This document shows, one piece after another, positions 25,469-33,177 of a stretch of DNA of 40,361 nucleotides. How positions within the stretch are numbered: position 1 is the first letter of the stretch; the number at the start of each line of letters is the position of its first letter. This stretch comes from Muribaculaceae bacterium Zag1. GTDB taxonomy: Bacteria > Bacteroidota > Bacteroidia > Bacteroidales > Muribaculaceae. Below the pieces are notes generated by a model. It had not been told where the DNA came from. It worked only from the letters and a program-made list of their open reading frames with translations, and ran no database searches. A program made the position numbers and the translations under genes. The DNA lies in contig NWBJ01000076.1 of the NCBI GenBank assembly GCA_002633115.1, forward strand, positions 1 through 40,361. Direction: 5' to 3'.

Positions 25469-27322
25469 ATGAAAAAGATAGCAACTATTCTCCCTATCGG
25501 GGTGATGAGCTTAGCGGCCATAGCCCAATCTAATTATGACTTCTCAAAAATCCAGATGGAGGAGCTGGGACGCGGGGTGGTGGCTGTGCGTGAAAGCCCA
25601 GAGAAAGTGGTGGTGTCGTGGCGCTACCTCACACAGGACCCCGAGCACCAGCAATTCGACGTATATCGCGATGGACAAAAAATCAATAAAAAGCCCATAA
25701 GCGATGTGACATTCTGGGTTGACGAGTATGCTGGCACATCGACTGTCAAATATGAAGTGAAAGCCGCTTCTGGCTCAATCCCCGGCTCTTACGTCTTGCC
25801 CCAAGATGTCCCTATCGGATATATCAATATCCCATTGAATGTGCCCGAGCGCATGGTCGATGAGTTTGGCAAAGAATACACCTACAATGCCAATGATGTA
25901 ACGATAGGCGATGTGGATGGCGACGGCCAATATGAGATTATTCTTAAATGGGATCCCAGCAATTCGCGCGATAATTCCCAAGACGGACTCACTGGCGCTA
26001 CTTTAATCGATTGCTACAAACTCGATGGCACCCAACTGTGGCGCATCGACCTGGGCATCAATATTCGCTCGGGAGCCCATTATACCCAGATGATGGTCTA
26101 TGACTTGGATGGCGATGGCAAGGCTGAGGTGGTGTTGAAGACAGCCGATGGCACGATCGATGGCACAGGCCGAATGCTTGGCGACCGCAAGGCAGATTAC
26201 CGCAATCTTAAAGGACGCATTTTCTGGGGCCCGGAATATCTCACCGTTTTCAATGGAGCCACTGGCAAAGCTATGAAGTCGGTGCCCTATACTCCGCCGC
26301 GCGGCGATATGGGAGCTTGGGGTGATAATTATGCCAATCGTTGCGACCGCTTCTTGGGTGCCATCGCATATCTTGACGGAGTGCATCCATCGGTGGTGAT
26401 GTGCCGAGGATATTATACTCGGTCGGTGCTTGCCGCCTATGACTGGGATGGCAAGGAACTGAAGCAGAAATGGGTGTTTGATACCGATATCCCTGGCAAT
26501 GAAGCCTACGCCGGCCAGGGAAATCACAATCTGCGTGTAGCCGATGTGGATGGCGACGGATGCGACGAAATCATCTATGGACAAATGACTATCAACAACG
26601 ATGGCACCGGGCTCTATTCCACCGGCATGGAGCATGGCGATGCCATCCATCTTCTCTCTGACATCAACAATGAGAAATATTATGTGTGGGGATGCCATGA
26701 AAACAAGAAGGATGGCACCTCGCTGCGCGATGCTGCCACTGGCAAGGTAATCTTGCAATATCCCAGCGACAAGGATATCGGGCGCTGCATGGCGGCTGAC
26801 ATCGATCCTACGCATCCCGGCGTAGAACTTTGGTCGCCCAACACAGGAGGCCTATTGGCTTTCAATGGCGATATGATAATGCCACAGAAGGAGTTCATCA
26901 GTGAAATAGCCAGTTCGATACCTGCTAATTTCTCTGTGCTTTGGGACGGCGACTTGCTTTATGAGATACTCGATGGCAATGTGATTAGCAAATACGATTG
27001 GAAGAATAAGAAGCTTGATGAGCTGGCAAAGTTTGAGGATTGTATGTGGAACAATGGCACCAAGCGCAATCCTTCGCTCCAAGGCGATATCATTGGCGAT
27101 TGGCGCGAAGAGGTGATAATGCGTAGCAAAGATAATTCTGCTCTGCGCATCTATGTCTCGACTATCCCTACCGATTATCGATTCCACACTTTCCTTCAAG
27201 ATCCGGCCTATCGAGTGAGCATAGCCAACCAGGATGTGGCTTACAACCAGCCAGCCGAACCAGGCTTCTATTTCGGCGCTGACCTTAAGGGCAAAAAATT
27301 CCGTGGGACCAAAGTTAAATGA
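25469..27322 (+). CDS. Rhamnogalacturonan lyase, polysaccharide lyase family 11
   Basis: A 617-residue secreted enzyme (signal ILPIGVMSLAAIAQ) that cleaves the RG-I backbone by beta-elimination, leaving an unsaturated galacturonate at the non-reducing end. The family start MEELGRGVVAVR and N-terminal Ig-like part (30-130) precede an eight-bladed propeller. Calcium-binding DxDGDG loops are seen at DVDGDGQYEI, DLDGDGKAEV and DVDGDGCDEI. Other signatures are LKWDPSNSRDNSQDG and GRIFWGPEYLTVFNG, as in Bacillus YesW/YesX. It is the defining enzyme of the cluster. The stop overlaps the GH105 start by 4 bp. Confidence 0.95.
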   Translation: MKKIATILPIGVMSLAAIAQSNYDFSKIQMEELGRGVVAVRESPEKVVVSWRYLTQDPEHQQFDVYRDGQKINKKPISDVTFWVDEYAGTSTVKYEVKAASGSIPGSYVLPQDVPIGYINIPLNVPERMVDEFGKEYTYNANDVTIGDVDGDGQYEIILKWDPSNSRDNSQDGLTGATLIDCYKLDGTQLWRIDLGINIRSGAHYTQMMVYDLDGDGKAEVVLKTADGTIDGTGRMLGDRKADYRNLKGRIFWGPEYLTVFNGATGKAMKSVPYTPPRGDMGAWGDNYANRCDRFLGAIAYLDGVHPSVVMCRGYYTRSVLAAYDWDGKELKQKWVFDTDIPGNEAYAGQGNHNLRVADVDGDGCDEIIYGQMTINNDGTGLYSTGMEHGDAIHLLSDINNEKYYVWGCHENKKDGTSLRDAATGKVILQYPSDKDIGRCMAADIDPTHPGVELWSPNTGGLLAFNGDMIMPQKEFISEIASSIPANFSVLWDGDLLYEILDGNVISKYDWKNKKLDELAKFEDCMWNNGTKRNPSLQGDIIGDWREEVIMRSKDNSALRIYVSTIPTDYRFHTFLQDPAYRVSIANQDVAYNQPAEPGFYFGADLKGKKFRGTKVK

Positions 27323-28713
27323 TTATGAAGTTAAATAATTCTATGGCTCCTATAAAGAAGATATATCCCATAGCCTTGTTGGCCCTGGCATTAGTGGCTT
27401 GCCACAAGAACGAAAAGGTCGAAGAATCCGAAATTAGCGATTCCAAAACTCCGCTCCATTTGTTGCAGCCCGACTACGTCACTCCTTATGGAATGTTGTC
27501 GGCCGATTCTGTCAAAGCTGACATGGATCGAGTGTTCGGCTTTATCGATGCTGCCACTCCTGCCAAAATGACCGATGGAAAGGTGAATCAAGGCACCTAT
27601 AGGCTTACAAGCTACGAGTGGGGTGTGATGTATGATGCCCTGCTCGACGCAGCCAAGATTACTGGCGACACCCGCTATTCTGACTATGTAAGCGACCGAA
27701 TCAGGTTTCTTGCTACAGAAGCCAACCGCTATTCTGGGAATCTGAAAGAGGATGGACAGATGCGGCAATTAAAGCAGCCACTCTCTCTCGACGATGCGGG
27801 GGCTATGTCTGGAGCTTGGATGCGCGCTGCAATGGCTGACTCCTCGCTCGATATAAAGCCATACATAGAGCAATATTGGAAAGTGGTAGAGGAGACTCCC
27901 GTGTATCTTGCCGATGGCACAATTGCTCGCAACCGACCCCATTATAATGCTGTCTGGCTCGATGATATGTTTATGGCTTTGCCATCAATGGCCACTCGCA
28001 GCGTTTATGCCTCTGATCCCAAACAGCTTGACGATGCCGCCAAGATTGCCACAGGATTCATCAAGCGGATGTGGATGCCGGAAAAGAAGATATTCCGCCA
28101 TGGCTACGTAGAGGGCGTCTGGCCTGAGCCCGCAATGGCTTGGGGCAGGGCCAACGGTTGGGCTATACTCACCTTAAGCCAACTGTTGGATTATCTGCCC
28201 GAAAATCATCCCCGACGTGCCCAGCTCATGGAAGCATTTCGCAACCATGCTGAGGGGCTCGCTCAATTGCAAGGCATCGATGGCTTTTGGCATCAACTGC
28301 TCGACCGACCGGAAACGTATAATGAGACCTCAGCCACAGCTATTTTCGCCTATGCTATTGCGCATGGGGTAAATGAGGGCTGGTTGGATCCTGTTGTATT
28401 TGGCCCAGTGGCTCAGTTGGCATGGGAGGCCGTGTCGTCTAAAATTAACGCAAAGGGAGAAGTAGAGGATGTGTGCGTGGGTACTGGCATGGGATTCGAT
28501 CCAGCCTACTATGCGTATAGGCCAGTCAGCGTAAAGGCAGCTCATGGATATGGACCTACAATTTGGGCTGGAGCTGAGATGATCAGGATGCTGAAGACTT
28601 GCTATCCCTATTTAAACGATAGCGCGATCCATTATTACAAGATTGACCCCGAGGCAACCATGCCCATATTCAGTCTTGACGAAAATGGCAAAGCTATGGA
28701 AGTGCTGCATTAG
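27319..28713 (+). CDS. GH105/GH88-type unsaturated rhamnogalacturonyl hydrolase, lipoprotein
   Basis: A 464-residue exported lipoprotein (signal LLALALVACHKN) with an (alpha/alpha)6 barrel. It hydrates and releases unsaturated galacturonate made by PL11. Conserved features include YEWGVMYDALL, WLDDMFMALPS with Asp215/216 as the likely catalytic site, AMAWGRANGWAILTLSQLL and GFWHQLLDRPETYNETSAT. The first Met overlaps the PL11 stop (ATGA); ATG 27325 or 27343 are alternatives. With PL11 in the same operon this is a classic lyase plus unsaturated-hydrolase pair. GH88 is a less likely placement than GH105. Confidence 0.9.
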   Translation: MIMKLNNSMAPIKKIYPIALLALALVACHKNEKVEESEISDSKTPLHLLQPDYVTPYGMLSADSVKADMDRVFGFIDAATPAKMTDGKVNQGTYRLTSYEWGVMYDALLDAAKITGDTRYSDYVSDRIRFLATEANRYSGNLKEDGQMRQLKQPLSLDDAGAMSGAWMRAAMADSSLDIKPYIEQYWKVVEETPVYLADGTIARNRPHYNAVWLDDMFMALPSMATRSVYASDPKQLDDAAKIATGFIKRMWMPEKKIFRHGYVEGVWPEPAMAWGRANGWAILTLSQLLDYLPENHPRRAQLMEAFRNHAEGLAQLQGIDGFWHQLLDRPETYNETSATAIFAYAIAHGVNEGWLDPVVFGPVAQLAWEAVSSKINAKGEVEDVCVGTGMGFDPAYYAYRPVSVKAAHGYGPTIWAGAEMIRMLKTCYPYLNDSAIHYYKIDPEATMPIFSLDENGKAMEVLH

Positions 28714-28758
28714 CGTTCGCTCATAATCCAATTCTATCAACTTCTGGTAGGCCCGTTT

Positions 28759-29649
28759 ATGAAAAAATTAGTGGTTTGGTTAGATACAATCCTCTGGGTG
28801 TTTTCCGCAGTGGCTCAAACTGACGTTTATATTAAGCTCTACGACCACCAAGGAAAGCATCCTCGGATTGAATCCATTACTTATCCCGGCGATGCAAATA
28901 TCTTGGATATGTACAACAGCCTCTACGGCCACGGGGCCGTGATAGAGAATCCATGGGTGGCTTATCGCATCTACATGGACAATCGTCAAAGCCTCGACTT
29001 GTATGTGAAACAGACCCCACGGCTTGAACTTGATGTCACAGGCTTCTATACCACCCCTCAGCAAATGGAAGAAGGTTGCGGATGCGATGTGCTATGGGCT
29101 GGAAAATCGGTCGGTGCTGGCTCTTTCCGAGGCTGGCAGAATAGCAACCCAGTCACGATTGATAGCGTAGCATCAAGGACCCAGACGGTAATTGATTCGT
29201 GTACAGTAGAAATGGTCGACCGCGACTGGATTTATAATGGTCATCCCATCCAGATGACGCAACGATATACAGTGAGCCCCGACAAGCGCGACTTAATGGT
29301 GGAAATTAGACTGAATGGGCATTTGCCCAGCGACATCTTCTGTACCGGCATCCAGAAACTTGAGCTCGACAATCGGGGTTTTGTGCTTTCAAATGGCGTA
29401 GCTGCCTCTTGGGGCAGCAATGTGCCCGACAAATCGCTGCCAGATCTGGTTGAGACAGTGGGCCTTGGAATAGTGGTAAATCCGGAGAATGTTGCCTCGG
29501 TGGTGGAGGATGATCTCAACTATCTGATCTTTCTGCAGCCTGACCCCCATGGAATTGTCCGATATCGTGTCATTTCTTGCGGCACTCGCGAAAAAGAAGG
29601 GTTTACAAATTCCGAAAAATGGTTTGAATATATTTCTAACTTGAAATAA
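28759..29649 (+). CDS. DUF4861 family protein
   Basis: A 296-residue secreted protein (signal ILWVFSAVAQ). It contains the features of DUF4861: YGHGAVIENPWVAYRIY, ELDVTGFYTTPQQMEEGCGCDVL and GAGSFRGWQN. The fold looks all-beta, rather like the galactose-mutarotase/GH-associated class. It is a recurring member of pectin (RG-I) PULs, and the role is not known to me; it may be a glycoside hydrolase or accessory protein. It follows GH105 by 45 bp and precedes gltA by 16 bp. It is shorter than the roughly 400-residue homologues I recall, without a visible frameshift. Confidence 0.72.
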   Translation: MKKLVVWLDTILWVFSAVAQTDVYIKLYDHQGKHPRIESITYPGDANILDMYNSLYGHGAVIENPWVAYRIYMDNRQSLDLYVKQTPRLELDVTGFYTTPQQMEEGCGCDVLWAGKSVGAGSFRGWQNSNPVTIDSVASRTQTVIDSCTVEMVDRDWIYNGHPIQMTQRYTVSPDKRDLMVEIRLNGHLPSDIFCTGIQKLELDNRGFVLSNGVAASWGSNVPDKSLPDLVETVGLGIVVNPENVASVVEDDLNYLIFLQPDPHGIVRYRVISCGTREKEGFTNSEKWFEYISNLK

Positions 29650-29665
29650 TATTTCATATAAGACA

Positions 29666-30967
29666 ATGGAAAAGGAAGAATCTGAGAATTATACTCTGGC
29701 TGAAGCTATAAAGGAAGCTCAGCGCTGCCTCCACTGCAAGGTGCCTGGGTGCAAAAAAGGTTGCCCAATCAGCAATGACATTCCCGATTGGATTGCTGAA
29801 TTGTCGAAAGCGAATTTCGGTAACGCTATGAGCATAATCAATGCCAAGAGCAATCTTCCCGCAGTGTGCAGCCGAGTGTGCGGCCACGAGCGTCAGTGCG
29901 AAGGCAGCTGTGTGCTTGCCAAGAAGGGGGAAGCAATCCGCATCGGAAAACTAGAAAAATTCGTTAGCGACTTTGACAGCGAAGCGGGTTGGCGCCATGA
30001 AGCAATCCCGGAAAAGAGCCGGGGACGCGTAGCTGTAATCGGCAGCGGGCCAGCAGGGCTTACCATTGCAGGCGACCTGTCGCGTCAGGGTTTTGCCGTA
30101 GAAATCTTTGAGATGGAGGCCGAAGCAGGTGGGGTGCTGAAGTATGGCATTCCGGAATATCGTTTGCCCAAGGAGGTTGTCCGCCGGGAAATAAATAAGA
30201 TAGAACGTTTGGGCGTGACTTTTCATCTCAGCACCACGGCCGGGAAGGATTTCACGGTTGATGACTTATTCGCGCAAGGATTCGACGCTATTTTTATGGG
30301 CACAGGCACAGGAGTGCCCAAGCGTCTTGACATCCCCGGCATTGATCATCCAGGAGTGCGCCAGGCGATACGCTTCCTGCGCCGAGTCGGCCTATACGAG
30401 AGTGGCAGCATGAGCCGCGATGAGGTGATGGTTGCAGAGGGAGATAAGGTGGCTGTGATTGGTTGCGGCAACACGGCTATTGATGCGGCGCGCACGGCAT
30501 TGCGCATGGGTGCCAGCGAGGTATCGATTATATATCATCGTGACATCGACAAGATGGCTGCGCTCCGCGCAGAATATGATGAAGCAGTCCGTGAGGGAGT
30601 GAAATTCCTTTGGAACAGCTCGGTCACCAATATTGTCGGCGGCGAGGGCCAAAGATTGAAATCGGTTACAGTGACTTCTGAAGACAACTCCTTTGAAATG
30701 CCTCTCGACCGTCTGATTTTAGCCGTGGGTTCCGTTCCAGCCTCTCGAATCGTTTCCACCACCAAGGGTATTGAGGTGGATGCTAAGGGCTATGTTCTGA
30801 CCCGCGATTATCCTTATGGCATGACTACGCGCAAAGGCGTGTTTGCTGGCGGCGATGTCACCAACCACCCAGCCACTGTGGTGCATGCGATGCATGATGC
30901 CAAGCTTGTAGCCGAAGGCATTGCCAAATACATAGATGCTGTAAAGCTCATGCAATCAATCCAATAA
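29666..30967 (+). CDS. gltA: NADPH-dependent glutamate synthase small-subunit-like oxidoreductase
   Basis: A 433-residue cytoplasmic flavoprotein, homotetrameric GltA/SudA type. The N-terminal Fe-S ligands are Cys21, Cys24, Cys29 and Cys33 (CLHCKVPGCKKGCP) with a second set CSRVCGHERQCEGSC. The FAD motif is GSGPAG (126-131) and the NADPH motif GCGNTA (266-271). It could transfer electrons to a glutamate synthase subunit or serve as a ferredoxin:NADP-type reductase; no large subunit is adjacent. It sits 16 bp behind DUF4861 with no visible terminator in between, so it may be expressed with the RG-I operon, which is an unusual partner. The terminator at 31001-31046 ends the unit. Confidence 0.88.
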   Translation: MEKEESENYTLAEAIKEAQRCLHCKVPGCKKGCPISNDIPDWIAELSKANFGNAMSIINAKSNLPAVCSRVCGHERQCEGSCVLAKKGEAIRIGKLEKFVSDFDSEAGWRHEAIPEKSRGRVAVIGSGPAGLTIAGDLSRQGFAVEIFEMEAEAGGVLKYGIPEYRLPKEVVRREINKIERLGVTFHLSTTAGKDFTVDDLFAQGFDAIFMGTGTGVPKRLDIPGIDHPGVRQAIRFLRRVGLYESGSMSRDEVMVAEGDKVAVIGCGNTAIDAARTALRMGASEVSIIYHRDIDKMAALRAEYDEAVREGVKFLWNSSVTNIVGGEGQRLKSVTVTSEDNSFEMPLDRLILAVGSVPASRIVSTTKGIEVDAKGYVLTRDYPYGMTTRKGVFAGGDVTNHPATVVHAMHDAKLVAEGIAKYIDAVKLMQSIQ

Positions 30968-31000
30968 CAATAAAGCTAAGAGCTTCATTTCCTTATAAGA

Positions 31001-31046
31001 AAGCCTCTGTCAGTCATAACAAATTAGCGCTAGCTGACAGAGGCTT
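31001..31046 (+). terminator. Terminator after gltA
   Basis: Perfect 13-bp arms AAGCCTCTGTCAG / CTGACAGAGGCTT with a 20-nt loop. No T-run follows, so termination is probable but not certain. Confidence 0.55.
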
Positions 31047-31176
31047 ATAGAATGGCAGTTAGCGGACGGGGCCTTGATTCTCTCCAATCCCCCTTTATCC
31101 AATCTTCCCCAATTCTGTACTTTTATTCCCAAAAGTGCATGATTGTACCCCAACAGTCCACTTATAAATATCGTCT

Positions 31177-31212
31177 CACATATAAACCCACATATAAACC
31201 CACATATAAATC
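31177..31212. repeat. Three 12-bp tandem repeats, CACATATAAACC
   Basis: Copies at 31177-31188, 31189-31200 and 31201-31212, the last with one change (ATCC for ACC end). They are followed by direct copies of GCACTGTAAAC. Confidence 0.8.
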
Positions 31213-31320
31213 CATTGCAACCTGGACTGCAAGCCTTGAGTTAGACTGTAAAACTGCACTGTAAACCATCCGTTGCACTGTAAACTGCACTTGCTGTGTA
31301 TCCATAATAATGATAGGATG

Positions 31321-31429
31321 GGTAAGTAAGGGGTCACATTAAAGTTAAATTTTAGTGGATACGAATCGTCTCTTCGAGGCGATTCGTCATTAAGCCATAA
31401 TTTAACTTCAAATTGATTCATTACTTATC
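31321..31429. repeat. 109-nt imperfect palindrome (MITE-like or structured RNA)
   Basis: Nested inverted repeats centred near 31374: outer GGTAAGTAA/TTACTTATC, middle AAGTTAAATT/AATTTAACTT, inner ACGAATCGTCTC/GAGGCGATTCGT with a 3-nt loop TTC. Most of the two halves align over their full length, which is more than a simple terminator needs. Confidence 0.6.
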
Positions 31430-31462
31430 TGTCATATAAATTTCGAGGAAAAGATTTCGTGA

Positions 31463-31490
31463 GTTGAAAAAATTGAGTAACTTTGCGGTG
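31463..31490 (+). promoter_or_regulatory. Promoter of the TPR-HTH regulator
   Basis: TAACTTTG (31478-31485) is an exact -7 box within a 28-bp block that is 26/28 identical with the AraC gene promoter (20038-20065). Confidence 0.65.
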
Positions 31491-31547
31491 TAGGAAGAAA
31501 AGGCCACGGCAAGGCAAGCAGTCAATGTTTTTCTCAACAGATAACCC

Positions 31548-32999
31548 ATGAAATCCATCGCACATACTATTATTTACCTTATCGTGGTGGGGATTATGCT
31601 CGCATGCGGATTCTTCGGTGAATCTTGCAGTCATCGCCAACATAAGATAACAGTCGCCAAGGAATCATTCATGCTTGGCAACCAAGCTTACGAGCAAGAC
31701 AGCCTGGAGGTCTCCTTCAATCATTTCTTGCGAGCTCGCACCCTGGCACTCGATGCGGGCGATGATTCCACGACTTTTCAAGCCTCAGTGTACTTAGCTA
31801 TGCTGTATGAATTGATGGGCCATCCCGATTCGGCCTACAACATACTGAAACGCACTCCCTATATGGAGCATCATGACTTGAAGCATTACAGTTCGCAGTA
31901 CTATCTGCGCATGCTATCACTCTATGCCATGAAGATTGACCAAAACTATGATGCCTCGCTTGATTACAACGCCCAGGTGCTGGACCTCTCACGACGCTTA
32001 TACCCCCAAGATTCCGTATTTGTCTATACCGACTTGGCCAACCGTGCCGAACTCATGTGGCGCAAAGGCGATAATGACCAAGCTTGGGAAATCGTTAACT
32101 ACCTTGAAAGCCTCCCACCGCTCAAGTTCAGGCTATACTTGGCTCAGACTTATCTGGTGCATGGCGCACTGCTGATGGAACAAGGTGATTTTGCCGCAGC
32201 ATACAATTATTTAGAAAAAGCCGAGAGAGAGTCAAGAGCCATCAATCTGCATGAAAACGAGGTTGAAGCTTTGGAGCTCATGGCGCGAATCGATAGTCTA
32301 AGAGAGGATTTTGTCAACTACGTGGCCCACGACACCAGGCGCCACCAAGTGATTGACTTGCTGCGCGGCAGCGAGACTACCTACCAATTGGCTATAATAC
32401 AGGAGCAAAACAAGCGCGATGTAGAGCAGCAAGCTCACGAGCGACAAAAGCTGGTGTTTTGGTTCGGCGTAGCCATACTCTTATTGGCTATAGTGATTCT
32501 ACTCATCATAATGTATTTTATGGGTAGGACAGCGGCTACGCGCCAACGCCTTGCTCAACTCGAGAAAGAACAGCTCGATGCCCAACTCGAGAAGCATCGA
32601 CTGGAGAAAGAGCTCCTCGACTTGCGCATGCTGCAAAGCCAAGCCGAACTCGAGCGCGCCCACAATGACATCCTGGCGCTCAGCCTGCAAATCGCCGAGA
32701 TGCCCGAGGGCGAAAAGCGCAATCAGCACCTGCAGGCCTTTGAAAAACGGCTGCGCGAGATCGACAATGCTTTCTTCCACAAGCTGGAGGCCGCATATCC
32801 CACCCTTACCGACAACGATATGCGCCTCCTGGGAATGCTCAAGCTGGGCATGTCGAGCCATGAAATCCTGGCTTTGCTAAGCATCACAGCCGACAGCCTG
32901 AAGAAAAGCAAATACCGCTTGCGTAAGAAATTGGGCATGAGTCCAGAGACAAGTTTCCAAGATTTCATCCAAAATGTGGCCATGACCCCCGAAAAATGA
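31548..32999 (+). CDS. TPR-containing membrane regulator with C-terminal LuxR-like HTH
   Basis: A 483-residue protein. The N-terminus is a signal/anchor (IIYLIVVGIMLACGFFG), perhaps lipid-modified at Cys20. Residues about 35-250 are a TPR array in the periplasm (SVYLAMLYELMGHPDSAYNI, AQTYLVHGALLMEQGDFAAA). A membrane helix lies at about 301-326 (FWFGVAILLLAIVILLII), then a coiled coil rich in Leu/Glu (330-390), then a C-terminal GerE-like HTH (about 425-478: LTDNDMRLLGMLKLGMSSHEIL...). This architecture is known from Bacteroidota proteins thought to be one-component transmembrane transcription regulators. Its signal and targets are unknown. The two genes downstream are secreted; they may be its targets, or its regulatory partners. 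Confidence 0.82.
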   Translation: MKSIAHTIIYLIVVGIMLACGFFGESCSHRQHKITVAKESFMLGNQAYEQDSLEVSFNHFLRARTLALDAGDDSTTFQASVYLAMLYELMGHPDSAYNILKRTPYMEHHDLKHYSSQYYLRMLSLYAMKIDQNYDASLDYNAQVLDLSRRLYPQDSVFVYTDLANRAELMWRKGDNDQAWEIVNYLESLPPLKFRLYLAQTYLVHGALLMEQGDFAAAYNYLEKAERESRAINLHENEVEALELMARIDSLREDFVNYVAHDTRRHQVIDLLRGSETTYQLAIIQEQNKRDVEQQAHERQKLVFWFGVAILLLAIVILLIIMYFMGRTAATRQRLAQLEKEQLDAQLEKHRLEKELLDLRMLQSQAELERAHNDILALSLQIAEMPEGEKRNQHLQAFEKRLREIDNAFFHKLEAAYPTLTDNDMRLLGMLKLGMSSHEILALLSITADSLKKSKYRLRKKLGMSPETSFQDFIQNVAMTPEK

Positions 33000-33021
33000 G
33001 GTTTGACCCCCTTTTTAACAC

Positions 33022-33043
33022 TCTTGTCCCCCTCTTGTCCCCC
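33022..33043. repeat. 11-bp tandem duplication
   Basis: TCTTGTCCCCC twice, about 23 bp after the TPR-HTH stop codon; part of a C-rich stretch without hairpin. Confidence 0.7.
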
Positions 33044-33075
33044 TCATATTTTTCCTAAATGGCTTGAAATAGCCT

Positions 33076-33083
33076 TAACTTTG
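33076..33083 (+). promoter_or_regulatory. -7 box of the secreted unknown gene
   Basis: TAACTTTG matches TAnnTTTG; the leader to ATG 33178 is about 88 nt and ends in a duplicated 12-mer (AAACCCCGACAC at 33153-33164 and 33165-33176). Confidence 0.5.
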
Positions 33084-33177
33084 CAATGCCTTACCGCTGG
33101 TGGCATAGAGTTGTCCCGGCCTTTTCTCAACCATTTAGAAAACTTAATACCAAAACCCCGACACAAACCCCGACACA

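Larger units (their letters stand above)
30968..31547. other. 580-bp intergenic region with hairpins and repeats, no gene
   Basis: No coding sequence with convincing composition was seen. It holds the gltA terminator (31001-31046), three 12-bp repeats (31177-31212), GCACTGTAAAC direct copies (31256-31266 and 31275-31285), a long imperfect palindrome (31321-31429) and the promoter of the TPR-HTH gene (31463-31490). Confidence 0.7.

Noticed and set aside
26003-26815. 270-codon open frame opposite PL11
   Set aside because: Antisense to the conserved propeller; Ile/Ala/His-rich shadow translation.
31177-31212. Possible CRISPR array (12-bp repeats)
   Set aside because: Units are contiguous without unique spacers; a simple tandem array. 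The same applies to the 7-bp and 16-bp arrays.
31052-31264. Small ORF of 70 codons in the gltA-TPR gap
   Set aside because: Its end is a translation of the 12-bp tandem repeats and it has no promoter or family-like sequence.
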